From assembly GCF_016097415.1 (NCBI RefSeq), contig NZ_JAEHGE010000001.1, forward strand, positions 3,476,857 to 3,540,856: DNA of 64,000 nt, read 5' to 3'. Below, piece by piece: positions 49,117 to 58,202 of this stretch. The translations under genes and the position numbers were made by a program. This DNA is from a sulfur-oxidizing endosymbiont of Gigantopelta aegis (GTDB lineage: Bacteria > Pseudomonadota > Gammaproteobacteria > GRL18). Numbering within the stretch: the first letter of the stretch is position 1; each line of letters begins with the position of its first letter. The notes beneath the pieces are model-generated. The model had not been told where the DNA came from. It was given only the letters and a program-made list of their open reading frames with translations, and did no database searches.

Positions 49117-49255
49117 TTTATTATCTCCAAAATCATTAATGACTTGATACCAATATACTCATAAACTTGGGAGTAAGTACCTTTTGGACCTTTTCGGCAC
49201 TTTTTTAAGGCTATGGGTATAAAACTGTTGATTATTATTTGCCGTAGCCTACAAA

Positions 49256-49284
49256 TTGTAGCTGGATCCATTACAATATATAAT
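49256..49284 (+). promoter_or_regulatory. Putative sigma-70 promoter of the mrp operon
   Basis: TTGTAG (49256-49261), 17-base spacer, perfect TATAAT (49279-49284), about 98 bases upstream of mrpE. It is the only good match in the gap between the GrlR-like gene and the operon. The rest of 49117-49381 shows no other feature. Confidence 0.5.
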
Positions 49285-49381
49285 AATTTAATTGTGTTTG
49301 TAGATCTTAGCAAGCTTTATTCTTATGATAGAGCTATGATGAGTATAGAATAAAAAACCATACTTTAGAAGGAATCGCACA

Positions 49382-49897
49382 TTGTTAGAACCGGTATTGA
49401 AATCAGAACTTGAGGTAAAACTTACTTTGTTTGAATATTTAAAGCGTGGTTGGTTACGGGGAGTGTTTTTTTCTTTTTTATGGTTGATTTTGACGGAAGG
49501 TGTGATAAGTTCATTGCTAGTTGGCATTCCCGTTGTGTTGTTGGCCACTTGGTCGAGTGTTTTATTGCTACCTCCTATTACGCTGTCATTGCTTGGTATA
49601 CTTAAATTTATTCCTTTTTTCCTTTGGCATTCTCTTCTTGGTGGGGTTGATACAGCGCGGAGAGTGTTGCGCTTTCGTATGCAGATCTCACCGGGAATGC
49701 ATGACTACCCATGGTCATTACCACCGGGAATGCCTCGTGTTTTTATGGCTAATACCGTGAGTTTATTTCCGGGGACCATGAGTGCTGAGCTAACAGAAGA
49801 CTATCTCAGAGTACACGTTTTGGATGACAGCAGTGATTTTATCTCTGAATTGCGAGCCGTTGAGCAATCAGTGGCGATTTTGTTTAAACTGAGTTAA
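49382..49897 (+). CDS. mrpE: Cation/proton antiporter subunit MrpE
   Basis: 171 residues starting with TTG 49382, preceded at the right distance by AGAAGGA; no ATG gives the conserved N-terminus. Three membrane helices, then the MrpE motif PGMPRVFMANTVSLFPGTMS and LRVHVLDDSSD. It is an assembly subunit of the multisubunit Mrp Na+/H+ antiporter. First gene of a nine-gene operon with tight overlaps. Confidence 0.88.
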   Translation: MLEPVLKSELEVKLTLFEYLKRGWLRGVFFSFLWLILTEGVISSLLVGIPVVLLATWSSVLLLPPITLSLLGILKFIPFFLWHSLLGGVDTARRVLRFRMQISPGMHDYPWSLPPGMPRVFMANTVSLFPGTMSAELTEDYLRVHVLDDSSDFISELRAVEQSVAILFKLS

Positions 49898-49988
49898 ATA
49901 GTTGCTAAATTTCCTGAGATTGACTTATGAAAAATTTTAAAAAAATATTTTTTTTAAATCTATTGGTTTTTATTCATAAGGTGTCTCT

Positions 49989-50264
49989 ATGAGTATATTG
50001 TATATAGGCTTGAGCATTTTTCTTTTTATGACTCTGATTGCTGGTTTTTGGCGTGTATTGAAAGGTCCTGATGAAGTTGACCGCATGCTGGCAGGGCAGT
50101 TATTTGGCACCACTATTGTGGCCTGTTTACTGCTTCTAGCTCAGGCCTTTAAACGTCCTGATTTACAGGATGTCGCTCTGGTGTTGGCATTGATTTCAGC
50201 AATCACCATGATTGCTTTTGTCCGCCTTAGAAGTGCTTCTGATAATAAAACGGGAAGTGATTAG
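49989..50264 (+). CDS. mrpF: Cation/proton antiporter subunit MrpF
   Basis: 91 residues with three helices. The family motif is FWRVLKGPDEVDRMLAGQLF, and LQDVALVLALISAITMIAFV forms the last helix. The stop lies one base before the mrpG start. Small membrane subunit required for the Mrp complex. Confidence 0.88.
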   Translation: MSILYIGLSIFLFMTLIAGFWRVLKGPDEVDRMLAGQLFGTTIVACLLLLAQAFKRPDLQDVALVLALISAITMIAFVRLRSASDNKTGSD

Positions 50265-50265
50265 T

Positions 50266-50564
50266 ATGTCGATCATTGATATCATAACGGCTATTTTTTT
50301 ACTGGCAGGAGGTTTTTTTTTCTTGCAGGAACTATTGGCTTACTGCGCTTGCCTGATGTCTATACCCGCTTACATGCCCTAACAAAAGCCGATAATGTGG
50401 GTTTAGGATTGATTGTCATAGGTTTGTCCTTACAAGTTGAATCGCTGGCTATGGTCGGCAAGTTACTGCTGATTTGGTTGTTGGTTTTAATGACCAGTGC
50501 CAGTATTGCTTATTTAGTCATTAAATTGGCTCGGCACAAGGGGCTTAAATTATGGACTCGCTGA
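50266..50564 (+). pseudogene. mrpG: Cation/proton antiporter subunit MrpG, one homopolymer frameshift
   Basis: MSIIDIITAIFLLAGGFFF then LAGTIGLLRLPDVYTRLHAL is MrpG, about 100 residues. After GGAGG there is a run of nine T; a tenth T restores the frame and the fully conserved LLRLPDVYTRLHA. All neighbours in the operon are intact, so a sequence error or a phase-variable tract is more likely than loss of function. Its end overlaps the next gene by 13 bases. Confidence 0.85.
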
Positions 50565-50875
50565 GTATTCTGCTCTCTGTTTTTGATTTCTTTCTTATTG
50601 TGGCTATTATTGGTTCTGCCTGGCAAGCATTGAAAGAAAATAGTGATTTATTTCGTGCTATAACATTGTTTATCACCTTTGGATTATTGATGGCCGTGGC
50701 ATGGGCTCGCCTAGGGGCGGTTGATGTCGCATTGGCAGAAGCAGCGATTGGCTCTGGATTGACTGGCGCTTTATTGTTGTCGGCACTCTCTAAATTAAGG
50801 GAAGCTAAATTAAGGGAAGCTAAATTAACCGAGCCTGAACCCAAAAAGTTGCATAGCTCCCTTAACGATGAATAG
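50552..50875 (+). CDS. DUF4040/MbhD-like subunit (separate MrpB N-domain)
   Basis: 107 residues with three helices: FFLIVAIIGSAWQALKENSD, ITLFITFGLLMAVAWARLGA, DVALAEAAIGSGLTGALLL. This is the DUF4040 module, fused into MrpA or MrpB in many bacteria and separate in membrane-bound hydrogenases and related complexes. The tail holds a short repeat (KLREAKLREAKL). It overlaps both neighbours (13 and 8 bases). Confidence 0.8.
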   Translation: MDSLSILLSVFDFFLIVAIIGSAWQALKENSDLFRAITLFITFGLLMAVAWARLGAVDVALAEAAIGSGLTGALLLSALSKLREAKLREAKLTEPEPKKLHSSLNDE

Positions 50876-51587
50876 CCCTGCCTCAAAAGCACTGCCCCTT
50901 ACGTTGCAGCAACGTTTGTTTCGATGGTTGCTAATACTTATTTTGACTACGTTTATGATCACTTTGTCTTATGTTCTTTTGACCCAGCCTGAACCGGTAT
51001 CGGAGTTGCCTCGCCAGATCGCTGATAACTTGGAAAATACCGGGGTTAAAAACCCAGTGACTGCGGTACTGCTTAACTATCGTGCTTATGATACTTTTTT
51101 AGAAATGGCCGTTTTACTACTGGCATTGATTGCGGTTAAGTCGCTAGCCGATCCACTTGCCAGAAAGGGCGCTGCGTTGTTTTCACCGCCGGGAGAAGTT
51201 CTTACTCTCTTATCTCAAGTTTTTACTCCGTTATTTATTCTAATTGCTGGTTATTTGCTATGGGCAGGTGCCGATAAACCAGGAGGTGCCTTTCAGGCGG
51301 GTTCTGTATTGGCGGTTGCCTGTGTTCTCCCTTTACTGACTAATTGGCGGGGGGATGAGTTTTTTGCTCGTCTGAGCACACGTCTGATTCAGATTGCGGG
51401 TCTTAGTTTATTCTTGCTGATTGGTTTATTCACGCTGTCGAGTGGGAATTACTTTCTTGAATTTTCACCTGCAATGGCAGGTGGACTTATTTTAATTATT
51501 GAAGTGGCGGCTACATTGTCTATTGCACTAAGCTTGGGGGCGCTTTTTTTTGCGTTCCAGTCTAGCGAAAAGGGGGCTAATAAATGA
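50868..51587 (+). CDS. mrpB: Cation/proton antiporter subunit MrpB
   Basis: 239 residues. An N-terminal helix and periplasmic stretch precede the MnhB domain: LNYRAYDTFLEMAVLLLALI, then FTPLFILIAGYLLWAGADKP and GGAFQAGSVLAVACVL. Membrane subunit of the antiporter. It overlaps the next gene by four bases (ATGA). Confidence 0.85.
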   Translation: MNSPASKALPLTLQQRLFRWLLILILTTFMITLSYVLLTQPEPVSELPRQIADNLENTGVKNPVTAVLLNYRAYDTFLEMAVLLLALIAVKSLADPLARKGAALFSPPGEVLTLLSQVFTPLFILIAGYLLWAGADKPGGAFQAGSVLAVACVLPLLTNWRGDEFFARLSTRLIQIAGLSLFLLIGLFTLSSGNYFLEFSPAMAGGLILIIEVAATLSIALSLGALFFAFQSSEKGANK

Positions 51588-51919
51588 CCTCGGCTTTGTT
51601 GTATGTTTTTACCGGTATCGCACTTTTTTGTATGGGTTTTTATGCCTTGATTCTTCATCCGCACTTGTTGCGAAAAATTCTCGCGATTAACGTCATGAGT
51701 AGTGGTGTTTTTATGTTGCTGGTGGCCTTGGCTGATCGTTCACAAGCCTTGCTCAATCAGAGTGCGCCTGATCCCGTGCCTCATGCGATGGTTATTACCG
51801 GTATTGTGGTGGCAGTTTCTGCGACGGCTTTGGCTTTGACACTGATGTTACGCGTCCAGTTTGCCAGTGGGCGACCTGAGCTTATTGATGATGATGTTTC
51901 TAATACCCATGATCATTGA
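51584..51919 (+). CDS. mrpC: Cation/proton antiporter subunit MrpC (NuoK-like)
   Basis: 111 residues with three helices. FYALILHPHLLRKILAINVM and SGVFMLLVALADRSQ, then DPVPHAMVITGIVVAVSATA LALTLML, are the NuoK/MrpC pattern, including the conserved DPxPHAMVITGIVV. The stop overlaps the next start by 11 bases. Confidence 0.9.
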   Translation: MTSALLYVFTGIALFCMGFYALILHPHLLRKILAINVMSSGVFMLLVALADRSQALLNQSAPDPVPHAMVITGIVVAVSATALALTLMLRVQFASGRPELIDDDVSNTHDH

Positions 51920-53417
51920 TATTCCCTGGGTAATTATTGTCATTCTCTTACCCTTAATCGGGGCGATGAGCTGTTTCGTGTGGCCTCAAAAGAGTATTTT
52001 ACTTGGCATGGTAACGGCAGTATCTATTGTTCTGGGTACTGCCGGACTGCTTTGGCAACTGATAACACTTGGTGTGCAACGCTATACCCTAGGTGGTTGG
52101 GCTGCACCTCTGGGAATTGATCTCTATGTTGATGGCCTGAGTTTGTTGATGCTTATTATTACAGCCTTGGTTGGTCTGGGCATTAGTAGTTATTCAATCG
52201 ATTATTTCTCACCTGTATCTGGGGCGCATAAAGCCTCGGATAAAAATAATACAGAAAATAATAAAGCACAGGCCTTTTGGCCACTCTGGTTGTTTTTATG
52301 GGCAGCACTAAATGCCTTATTTCTTTCGGCTGATATTTTTAATCTCTACGTCACTCTGGAGTTATTAGGCCTTTCTGCTGTTGCTCTAGTTGCACTTGCA
52401 GGCACTCGCGATGCACTCTCTGCGGCGATGCGCTATCTCTTGGTGAGTTTGTTGGGCTCGCTGTTTTTCTTGTTCGGCGTGGCCTTACTGTATCATAGCT
52501 ATGGTAGTGTCGATATTGCCACTCTGGCACAACAAATAAAGCCCGGTCCCATTATGAGCATTATTATGGCGCTGATGATGTCGGGTTTATTATTAAAAAC
52601 GGCATTGTTTCCAATGCATTTTTGGCTACCACCGGCACATGGTAGTGCCCCCGCACCGGTGAGTGCGTTATTGTCGGCACTGGTCGTTAAGGCCTCTTTT
52701 TATATTTTTCTACGCTTATGGTTAGAATTTTCTCCAGTGTTGGATGTCAGTCATATCGCTTCCTTTTTAGGCTTGCTGGGTGCAGTGGCGGTCGTATGGG
52801 GCGGGGTGCAGGCTTTGCGCCAAGTTCGGCTAAAAATGTTGATTGCCTATTCAACGGTTGCTCAATTAGGTTATTTGTTTCTGGCCTTTCCTTTGGCCAG
52901 TGTTTACGCTTGGCAAGGTGGATTGTATCTGTTGTTATCCCATGCCTTTGCTAAAGCGGCCATGTTTCTGGCAGCGGGTAATATTATGTATTTTTGCGGG
53001 CACGATCGGATCAGTGATTTGGACAGAGTGGCACAGCGTTTGCCTATTACCGTATCCGCTTTTGCTCTGGCTGGAATCAGTATCATGGGCTTGCCTCCTA
53101 GTGGTGGTTTTGTGGCAAAATGGCTAATGCTGAATGCTGCACTGGCTACACAACAATGGTGGTATGTGTTGGTGCTAGTGGTAGGCAGTTTATTAGCATC
53201 AGCGTATATTTTTAAAGTCATTGGCTATGCTTTTACACAAGCCGCTCAATCGGCTGAAGAAATAAAAACTAAACCTGTCCCTCTGACAATGGAGTGGGCA
53301 GCCCTGGCTCTGGCTTTTGTCGCTTTGTTATTGGGGTTGTTCTCAGGTTACCCTCTGGCTTTGATGGATATTGGCTCCCCTTTTTTGTCAGAAATCGCCT
53401 CTGGTGGTGTTAAATGA
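51909..53417 (+). CDS. mrpD: Antiporter-like subunit 1 (MrpD/NuoN-type)
   Basis: 502 residues from ATG 51909 (MIIDIPWVIIVILLPLIGAM); a longer start at 51861 would run deep into mrpC. About 14 helices. The proton-path residues are present: Glu in FNLYVTLELLGLSAVAL, Lys in LLLKTALFPMHFWLPPAHGS and Lys in ALVVKASFYIFLRL, with APAPVSALLSA between. It should carry out ion or proton translocation. Confidence 0.87.
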   Translation: MIIDIPWVIIVILLPLIGAMSCFVWPQKSILLGMVTAVSIVLGTAGLLWQLITLGVQRYTLGGWAAPLGIDLYVDGLSLLMLIITALVGLGISSYSIDYFSPVSGAHKASDKNNTENNKAQAFWPLWLFLWAALNALFLSADIFNLYVTLELLGLSAVALVALAGTRDALSAAMRYLLVSLLGSLFFLFGVALLYHSYGSVDIATLAQQIKPGPIMSIIMALMMSGLLLKTALFPMHFWLPPAHGSAPAPVSALLSALVVKASFYIFLRLWLEFSPVLDVSHIASFLGLLGAVAVVWGGVQALRQVRLKMLIAYSTVAQLGYLFLAFPLASVYAWQGGLYLLLSHAFAKAAMFLAAGNIMYFCGHDRISDLDRVAQRLPITVSAFALAGISIMGLPPSGGFVAKWLMLNAALATQQWWYVLVLVVGSLLASAYIFKVIGYAFTQAAQSAEEIKTKPVPLTMEWAALALAFVALLLGLFSGYPLALMDIGSPFLSEIASGGVK

Positions 53418-54922
53418 ACTGGAATGCCTTATTACCCTTATTGGTGGTACTCAGTTCCTTCCTGGCTGGGCTAATCATTTTCTTTCTGCCTGAAACGCGT
53501 CATAAAACACGCATTACCCTGAATCTGCTGGCGGCTGTTTTTAAGTTGGTTTTAGTGGGCATCATGCTTTGGGGTGTTTTTCACGGTCATCAATATGAAA
53601 CCCGACTGGCTTTTTTGCCGGGCTTAGAACTGGTTTTAAAAGCCGATGCTTTGGCGCTTTTGTTCGTGACCCTATCATCAGGTCTGTGGCTGCTAACGAC
53701 TATTTATGCCATTGGTTATCTGGAAGGTTCACCACATCGTAGCCGCTTTTTTGGCTTTTTTAGTTTATGTGTCACCTCTGCCGTCGGTGTTGCTCTGGCA
53801 GGTAATCTGATCACATTTTTATTATTCTATGAAATGTTAACGCTGGCAACCTATCCATTGATTGTGCATCGCGGTAATGAAGTATCCCGTAAGGCTGGCA
53901 AGACCTATCTGATATATACCATGTCGGGTGGTGTGCTATTGTTGATTGGCACGGTATGGCTCTATAGCATCACGGGTACATTGGAATTTACCGCTAGGGG
54001 AGTGGTGGCATCATCACTGGATAGCTATGGTCAATCCCTGGTTATTATCTTTGTACTACTAATTTCAGGGCTTGGTGTTAAGGCAGCCTTAATCCCTTTT
54101 CATGGCTGGTTGCCTCAGGCAATGGTGGCTCCAGCACCGGTGAGTGCCTTGTTACATGCGGTGGCGGTGGTTAAATCCGGTGCTTTTGGTATTGTTCGGG
54201 TGGTTAATGACATCTACGGTGTAGAAGTCGCCAATAATCTAGGTGTCACTATGCCGCTTGCCATCGTTGCGGGAATAACGATTATTTATGGTTCCGTACG
54301 GGCTATCTTTCAGGATGATTTAAAGCGTAGACTGGCTTTTTCTACCGTGAGCCAGGTTTCCTATATTGTGTTGGGGATTGCCATTGTCGGGCCCATGGCC
54401 ACCATTGGTGGCTTGATTCATTTAGTGCATCAGGGGGTGATGAAAATTACCTTGTTTTTCTGTGCAGGTAATCTGGCAGAAACACTGGGAATCCATAAAA
54501 TCAGTGAAATGGATGGTGTTGGCAAACGCATGCCCTGGACCATGGCTGCTTTTACCATCGGTGCTTTTGGCATGATGGGGATTCCTCCGTTGGCAGGCTT
54601 TATTTCCAAATGGTATCTCGGCGTCGGTGCTGTGAATACGGGGCAATACTGGGTTTTATGGGTGCTTGTGGGGAGTAGTTTGCTGAATGCTATCTATTTT
54701 CTCCCCATTATCTATGCCGCTTGGTTTAAACCTATTAGCAGAGCCTGGCCGGATGAACGGGATTTTAAACAACTTAAATGGAAAGCAGAAACAGCCTGGG
54801 CTCTGTTATTGCCACCGGTGATTACAGCGCTACTCACTCTGCTAATTGGCTTGTTTGCCTCAGCACCTTTTAGCCCCTTAAAATGGGTGCAGTTTATTAC
54901 GTTTCAGGAGTATCAGCCATGA
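53414..54922 (+). CDS. Antiporter-like subunit 2 (NuoM/MrpD-type)
   Basis: 502 residues, about 14 helices. Glu in LLFYEMLTLATYPLIVHRG, Lys in GVKAALIPFHGWLPQAMVAP and Lys in VAVVKSGAFGIVRVVND keep the full set of channel residues. It overlaps its neighbours by four bases on each side. A standard Mrp operon has the large MrpA and one MrpD; here separate MrpD-like proteins seem to replace MrpA. Confidence 0.87.
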   Translation: MNWNALLPLLVVLSSFLAGLIIFFLPETRHKTRITLNLLAAVFKLVLVGIMLWGVFHGHQYETRLAFLPGLELVLKADALALLFVTLSSGLWLLTTIYAIGYLEGSPHRSRFFGFFSLCVTSAVGVALAGNLITFLLFYEMLTLATYPLIVHRGNEVSRKAGKTYLIYTMSGGVLLLIGTVWLYSITGTLEFTARGVVASSLDSYGQSLVIIFVLLISGLGVKAALIPFHGWLPQAMVAPAPVSALLHAVAVVKSGAFGIVRVVNDIYGVEVANNLGVTMPLAIVAGITIIYGSVRAIFQDDLKRRLAFSTVSQVSYIVLGIAIVGPMATIGGLIHLVHQGVMKITLFFCAGNLAETLGIHKISEMDGVGKRMPWTMAAFTIGAFGMMGIPPLAGFISKWYLGVGAVNTGQYWVLWVLVGSSLLNAIYFLPIIYAAWFKPISRAWPDERDFKQLKWKAETAWALLLPPVITALLTLLIGLFASAPFSPLKWVQFITFQEYQP

Positions 54923-56688
54923 GTGCGCTGCTGTCGTCGCCAATGCTTTTACTTGTTCTTCCCGGCTTGCCCTTATTGCTGGCCGGTGCTTTAATCATCG
55001 CTCGAAGCAGACATCTGGCATTGATATTGGCGCCTTGGATAGCTCTTCCGGCACTACTGATTGCTCTTTTTTCCAGCCCGGGGCTTACACTAGAATTACC
55101 CTGGCTATTGTTAGGGACTCATTTTAGCCTTGATGAAACCGGCCGTTTTTTTCTACTCTTCAGTGCCTTTATATGGCTGTGTGCAGGAGTCTATAGTTGT
55201 GCTTATTTTGCCGATCAGGCTGTGCGACGCCGCTTTTTAATCTGGTTCTTATTTGCCATGAGTGGCAATTTAGGACTCATTATTAGTCACGATTTAGTCT
55301 CTTATTATACCTTTTTTGCCTTAATGAGCTTTGCTTCCTACGGATTGGTGATATTTGAGCCTAATGCACAAACAATAAGAGCAGGGCGCATTTATCTGAT
55401 CATGGTGATTGTGGGTGAATTGATGCTGTTTAGTGGCTTTGTTATGGCTGCGATGCTGACGGGTAGCCATGAATTTGCTGTACTCAGGCCTGCTCTAGCC
55501 AGCGTTGAATTACAACATTGGATTATTGGCTTGATTGTATTTGGCTTTGGGGTCAAATCTGCGCTATTGGGATTGCATATTTGGCTGCCTTTGGCTTATC
55601 CAGCTGCCCCATCACCGGCTAGCGCCGTGTTATCCGGTGCGATGATATCTGCCGGGTTTTTGGGCTGGTTACGTATCTTACCCTTGGGTGAAATTAGTCT
55701 GCCGGGCTGGGGAAGCTTGTTATTGTTAATGGGCTCAGTATCCGTTATTTATGCCTTGCTGGTAGGCTTATTACAGAATGATCCTAAAAAAGTATTAGCC
55801 TATTCCAGTGTTGGAAAAATGGGCTTATTGACTATTTTATTTGGCCTGGGCATGATTGCACCTCAGCACTGGCCACAAATTATGATCAGCATCCTATTTT
55901 TTTCCTTGTATCATGGCCTGGCAAAGGGGGCTTTATTTCTTGGTGAAGGTTTATACGCCAAGTTGTCAGCAGAACGAGTGCGACAACGTTATTGGGCTTT
56001 GTTAGGCTTATTATTGCCGGCACTATCACTGGCAGGTGCGCCTTTGACCAGTGGTATGATGGCAAAAAAGATGCTGAGTTTGCAAATTGCATCGGTTGAT
56101 TCATTTTGGGATGAGGGCCTGTCTCTAGTGCTGATCCTAAGTTCATTATCAGCCAGCTTATTGATGCTACATTTTTTGTTTTTGCTCTGGTCTGAACGGT
56201 CTAAATCAAGAACTGACTCTCAATCGCCGACTCAATCGGCTTGTCAGTCGGATACTCTTTGGATGTGGCTAGCCTGGTTGCTACTTCTTGCGGCTGTGGC
56301 TTTGACTTCCAGATTCCCCCCGATTGAATTGAATGCCTCTTTAAGTAGCAGTGAAATTCCCGGGGCTCTCTGGCCTCCTCTTGTGGCATTCATCTTGATA
56401 GCCTTTTACCATTGGAGATTCCCGCAACTCTTCAGGCTTCAATTTGATGGTCTAATTCACATTGAAAAGCGTGTGTCACTTGTTTTAAGAGCTATCAGCT
56501 CATTTTCTATGACTATTTTACCTCAATGGAGTGCATTATCGGTTAGTGTATTTAATGGTATCTTAGTTAAAGAAAGATACTCACTTATTCTGAGTAAGAT
56601 GGAACAACAATTAAGGCAATGGTCTATGGCTCTAAGTCTATTATTGCTGCTAGCCTTTGTTATGGCAGCTGCAATTTGTTCTTTTTGA
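54919..56688 (+). CDS. Antiporter-like subunit 3, lacking key channel residues
   Basis: 589 residues from ATG 54919, overlapping subunit 2 by four bases. The fold is that of NuoL/MrpA-type proteins with LysTM7 in GFGVKSALLGLHIWLPLAYP. However, the TM5 Glu position reads YTFFALMSFASYGLVI (Ala), and the TM8 Lys is missing (VLSGAMISAGFLGWLRIL). A C-terminal extension of about 130 residues holds two more helices and a long polar stretch. It may be a structural or coupling subunit rather than a pump. Confidence 0.82.
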   Translation: MSALLSSPMLLLVLPGLPLLLAGALIIARSRHLALILAPWIALPALLIALFSSPGLTLELPWLLLGTHFSLDETGRFFLLFSAFIWLCAGVYSCAYFADQAVRRRFLIWFLFAMSGNLGLIISHDLVSYYTFFALMSFASYGLVIFEPNAQTIRAGRIYLIMVIVGELMLFSGFVMAAMLTGSHEFAVLRPALASVELQHWIIGLIVFGFGVKSALLGLHIWLPLAYPAAPSPASAVLSGAMISAGFLGWLRILPLGEISLPGWGSLLLLMGSVSVIYALLVGLLQNDPKKVLAYSSVGKMGLLTILFGLGMIAPQHWPQIMISILFFSLYHGLAKGALFLGEGLYAKLSAERVRQRYWALLGLLLPALSLAGAPLTSGMMAKKMLSLQIASVDSFWDEGLSLVLILSSLSASLLMLHFLFLLWSERSKSRTDSQSPTQSACQSDTLWMWLAWLLLLAAVALTSRFPPIELNASLSSSEIPGALWPPLVAFILIAFYHWRFPQLFRLQFDGLIHIEKRVSLVLRAISSFSMTILPQWSALSVSVFNGILVKERYSLILSKMEQQLRQWSMALSLLLLLAFVMAAAICSF

Positions 56689-56818
56689 TGAATTCATCGC
56701 AATTTTTTGTTATGAAACCAAAAATTAAGCCAATAATATTGATTATATAGCACTTTTCTCCTAGTGTTTATAGAGTAGTATTCTAGCTTTCAACAAAAAA
56801 AGAGATGAGAAAAATTAA

Positions 56819-57615
56819 ATGCGTCGTTCTGTATGGCAAATGTATTCATTGACTGTATTTATTCTTTTTAGCCTCTTCTTTAGTGCGTTATCCCATGCAA
56901 AAATCAATTTGACCGCTGAAGAAAAAAATTACCTGCAACAAAAAAACACATCAAAATGTGTATCGATCCGGATTGGATGCCACTGGAAAAAATTGACCAG
57001 GGCAAGCATATTGGTATGTCATCAGCATATATTGCTATCATGGAAAAAGAAATTGGTATTCCTATCGTATTGCTCCCCAGTAATTCATGGGCTGAGACTA
57101 TTCAGTTTGCCAAAGAGCGTCGTTGCGATATTATTTCTATGGCTATGATCACAGAAGGCCGTAAAAAATATATGGATTTTACCCTTCCTTATTTATCTAT
57201 TCCCGTTGTCGTTGCGAGTCGCACCGATCAATTTTTTATTGCCAATCTTGATGCGATTAAAGACAAAAAGCTTGGCGTTGTTAGAGCTTATGCTATTGGT
57301 GAAATATTGCGTCAGCAATATCCGCAAATGGAGATTGTCGAAGCAGATTCATTACATCAGGGATTAGAAATGGTTAATCAGGGAGAAATTTATGGCTTTG
57401 TTGATTCTCTGGTCTCTGTGGGCTATGAATTTCAGCGTAATTTTGTGGGCGAACTGAAAATTATTGGTAAGTTTGATCAAAAATGGGATTTAAGTGTAGC
57501 GACTCGCAATGATGAGCCCTTATTACTCAGTGTGTTTGATAAAGCGATTGCATCAATTTCAGAAAAACAAAAACAGACTATAATGTGGCTATACTTAACC
57601 GGACACACAACTTAA
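56819..57615 (+). pseudogene. Periplasmic solute-binding protein, family 3, one frameshift
   Basis: About 265 residues: a signal peptide (MYSLTVFILFSLFFSALSHA), then the SBP_bac_3 domain with MCIDPDWMPLEKIDQGKHIG, RRCDIISMAMITEGRKKYMD and FTLPYLSIPVVVASR. The A run near 56943 is one base short, separating signal peptide and domain. Domains like this bind amino acids, or act as sensor parts of signalling proteins; no kinase, GGDEF or permease follows. Stand-alone protein of unknown ligand. Confidence 0.75.
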
Positions 57616-57646
57616 AACAACTAAAAGATAAAAAGTGTGACCTAAA

Positions 57647-57844
57647 ATGAATGATCAAACAAAAAAACCGAATAAAAGCTATACATCAGAATTTAAAGAA
57701 TCAGCTGTCAAATTAGCTAATGAGACGGATCAACCCGTTTCTCAGACTGCCAGGGAGCTAGGTGTTAATGTAAATACTCTACATACCTGGATCAGTAAAT
57801 ATTCCAAACCGGTGAAGACGGTAGCCAATAGAAGTGATGAATGA
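57647..57844 (+). pseudogene. IS3-family OrfA remnant
   Basis: 65 residues matching the N-terminal helix-turn-helix of IS3-type OrfA (HTH_Tnp_1): KSYTSEFKESAVKLANETDQ, SQTARELGVNVNTLHTWISK. The usual coiled coil and OrfB are absent; the frame stops after NRSDE. A left-over of a deleted element, or a domesticated small DNA-binding protein. No terminal repeats found. Confidence 0.72.
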
Positions 57845-58202
57845 TGTACATCACAATTCTTCGGCATTGTCCTCACAGAGCGTAAGCCGATAGGCGCGAC
57901 GGTACAAGGGTCTTAGATGAGGGCGAATGTGCGCCTCAAATCGTTGTTTTTTGCTTTTTAGCAAGGAAGAAATATTCATATACAGTCTTTAACGATTAAA
58001 TTGAGTAAAAGGTTCCACTTTATGGTGAAAATAATGATAATTATTATCTTTTGGTGGGATACATTGGTTGATATACACAGAGATTGTACAAATTATGAGC
58101 AGAACTATCTGTGAATTCAATCATAGAAAGACTGATTTTTTAATGTTCAAAAAATCAATTCGGTGTTATCCTTGCCCCGATATAAAATAATAGGATAAAG
58201 CC
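57845..58202 (+). other. Non-coding gap and possible long leader of dbpA
   Basis: 358 bases with no credible gene. It has a locally G/C-rich patch (about 57870-57945, gagcgtaagccgataggcgc) unlike its AT-rich surroundings, then an AT-rich part leading to ATAGGATAAAGCC before the dbpA GTG. The patch could be the remnant of the IS3 element or a structured leader. I recognise no known RNA family. Confidence 0.3.
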
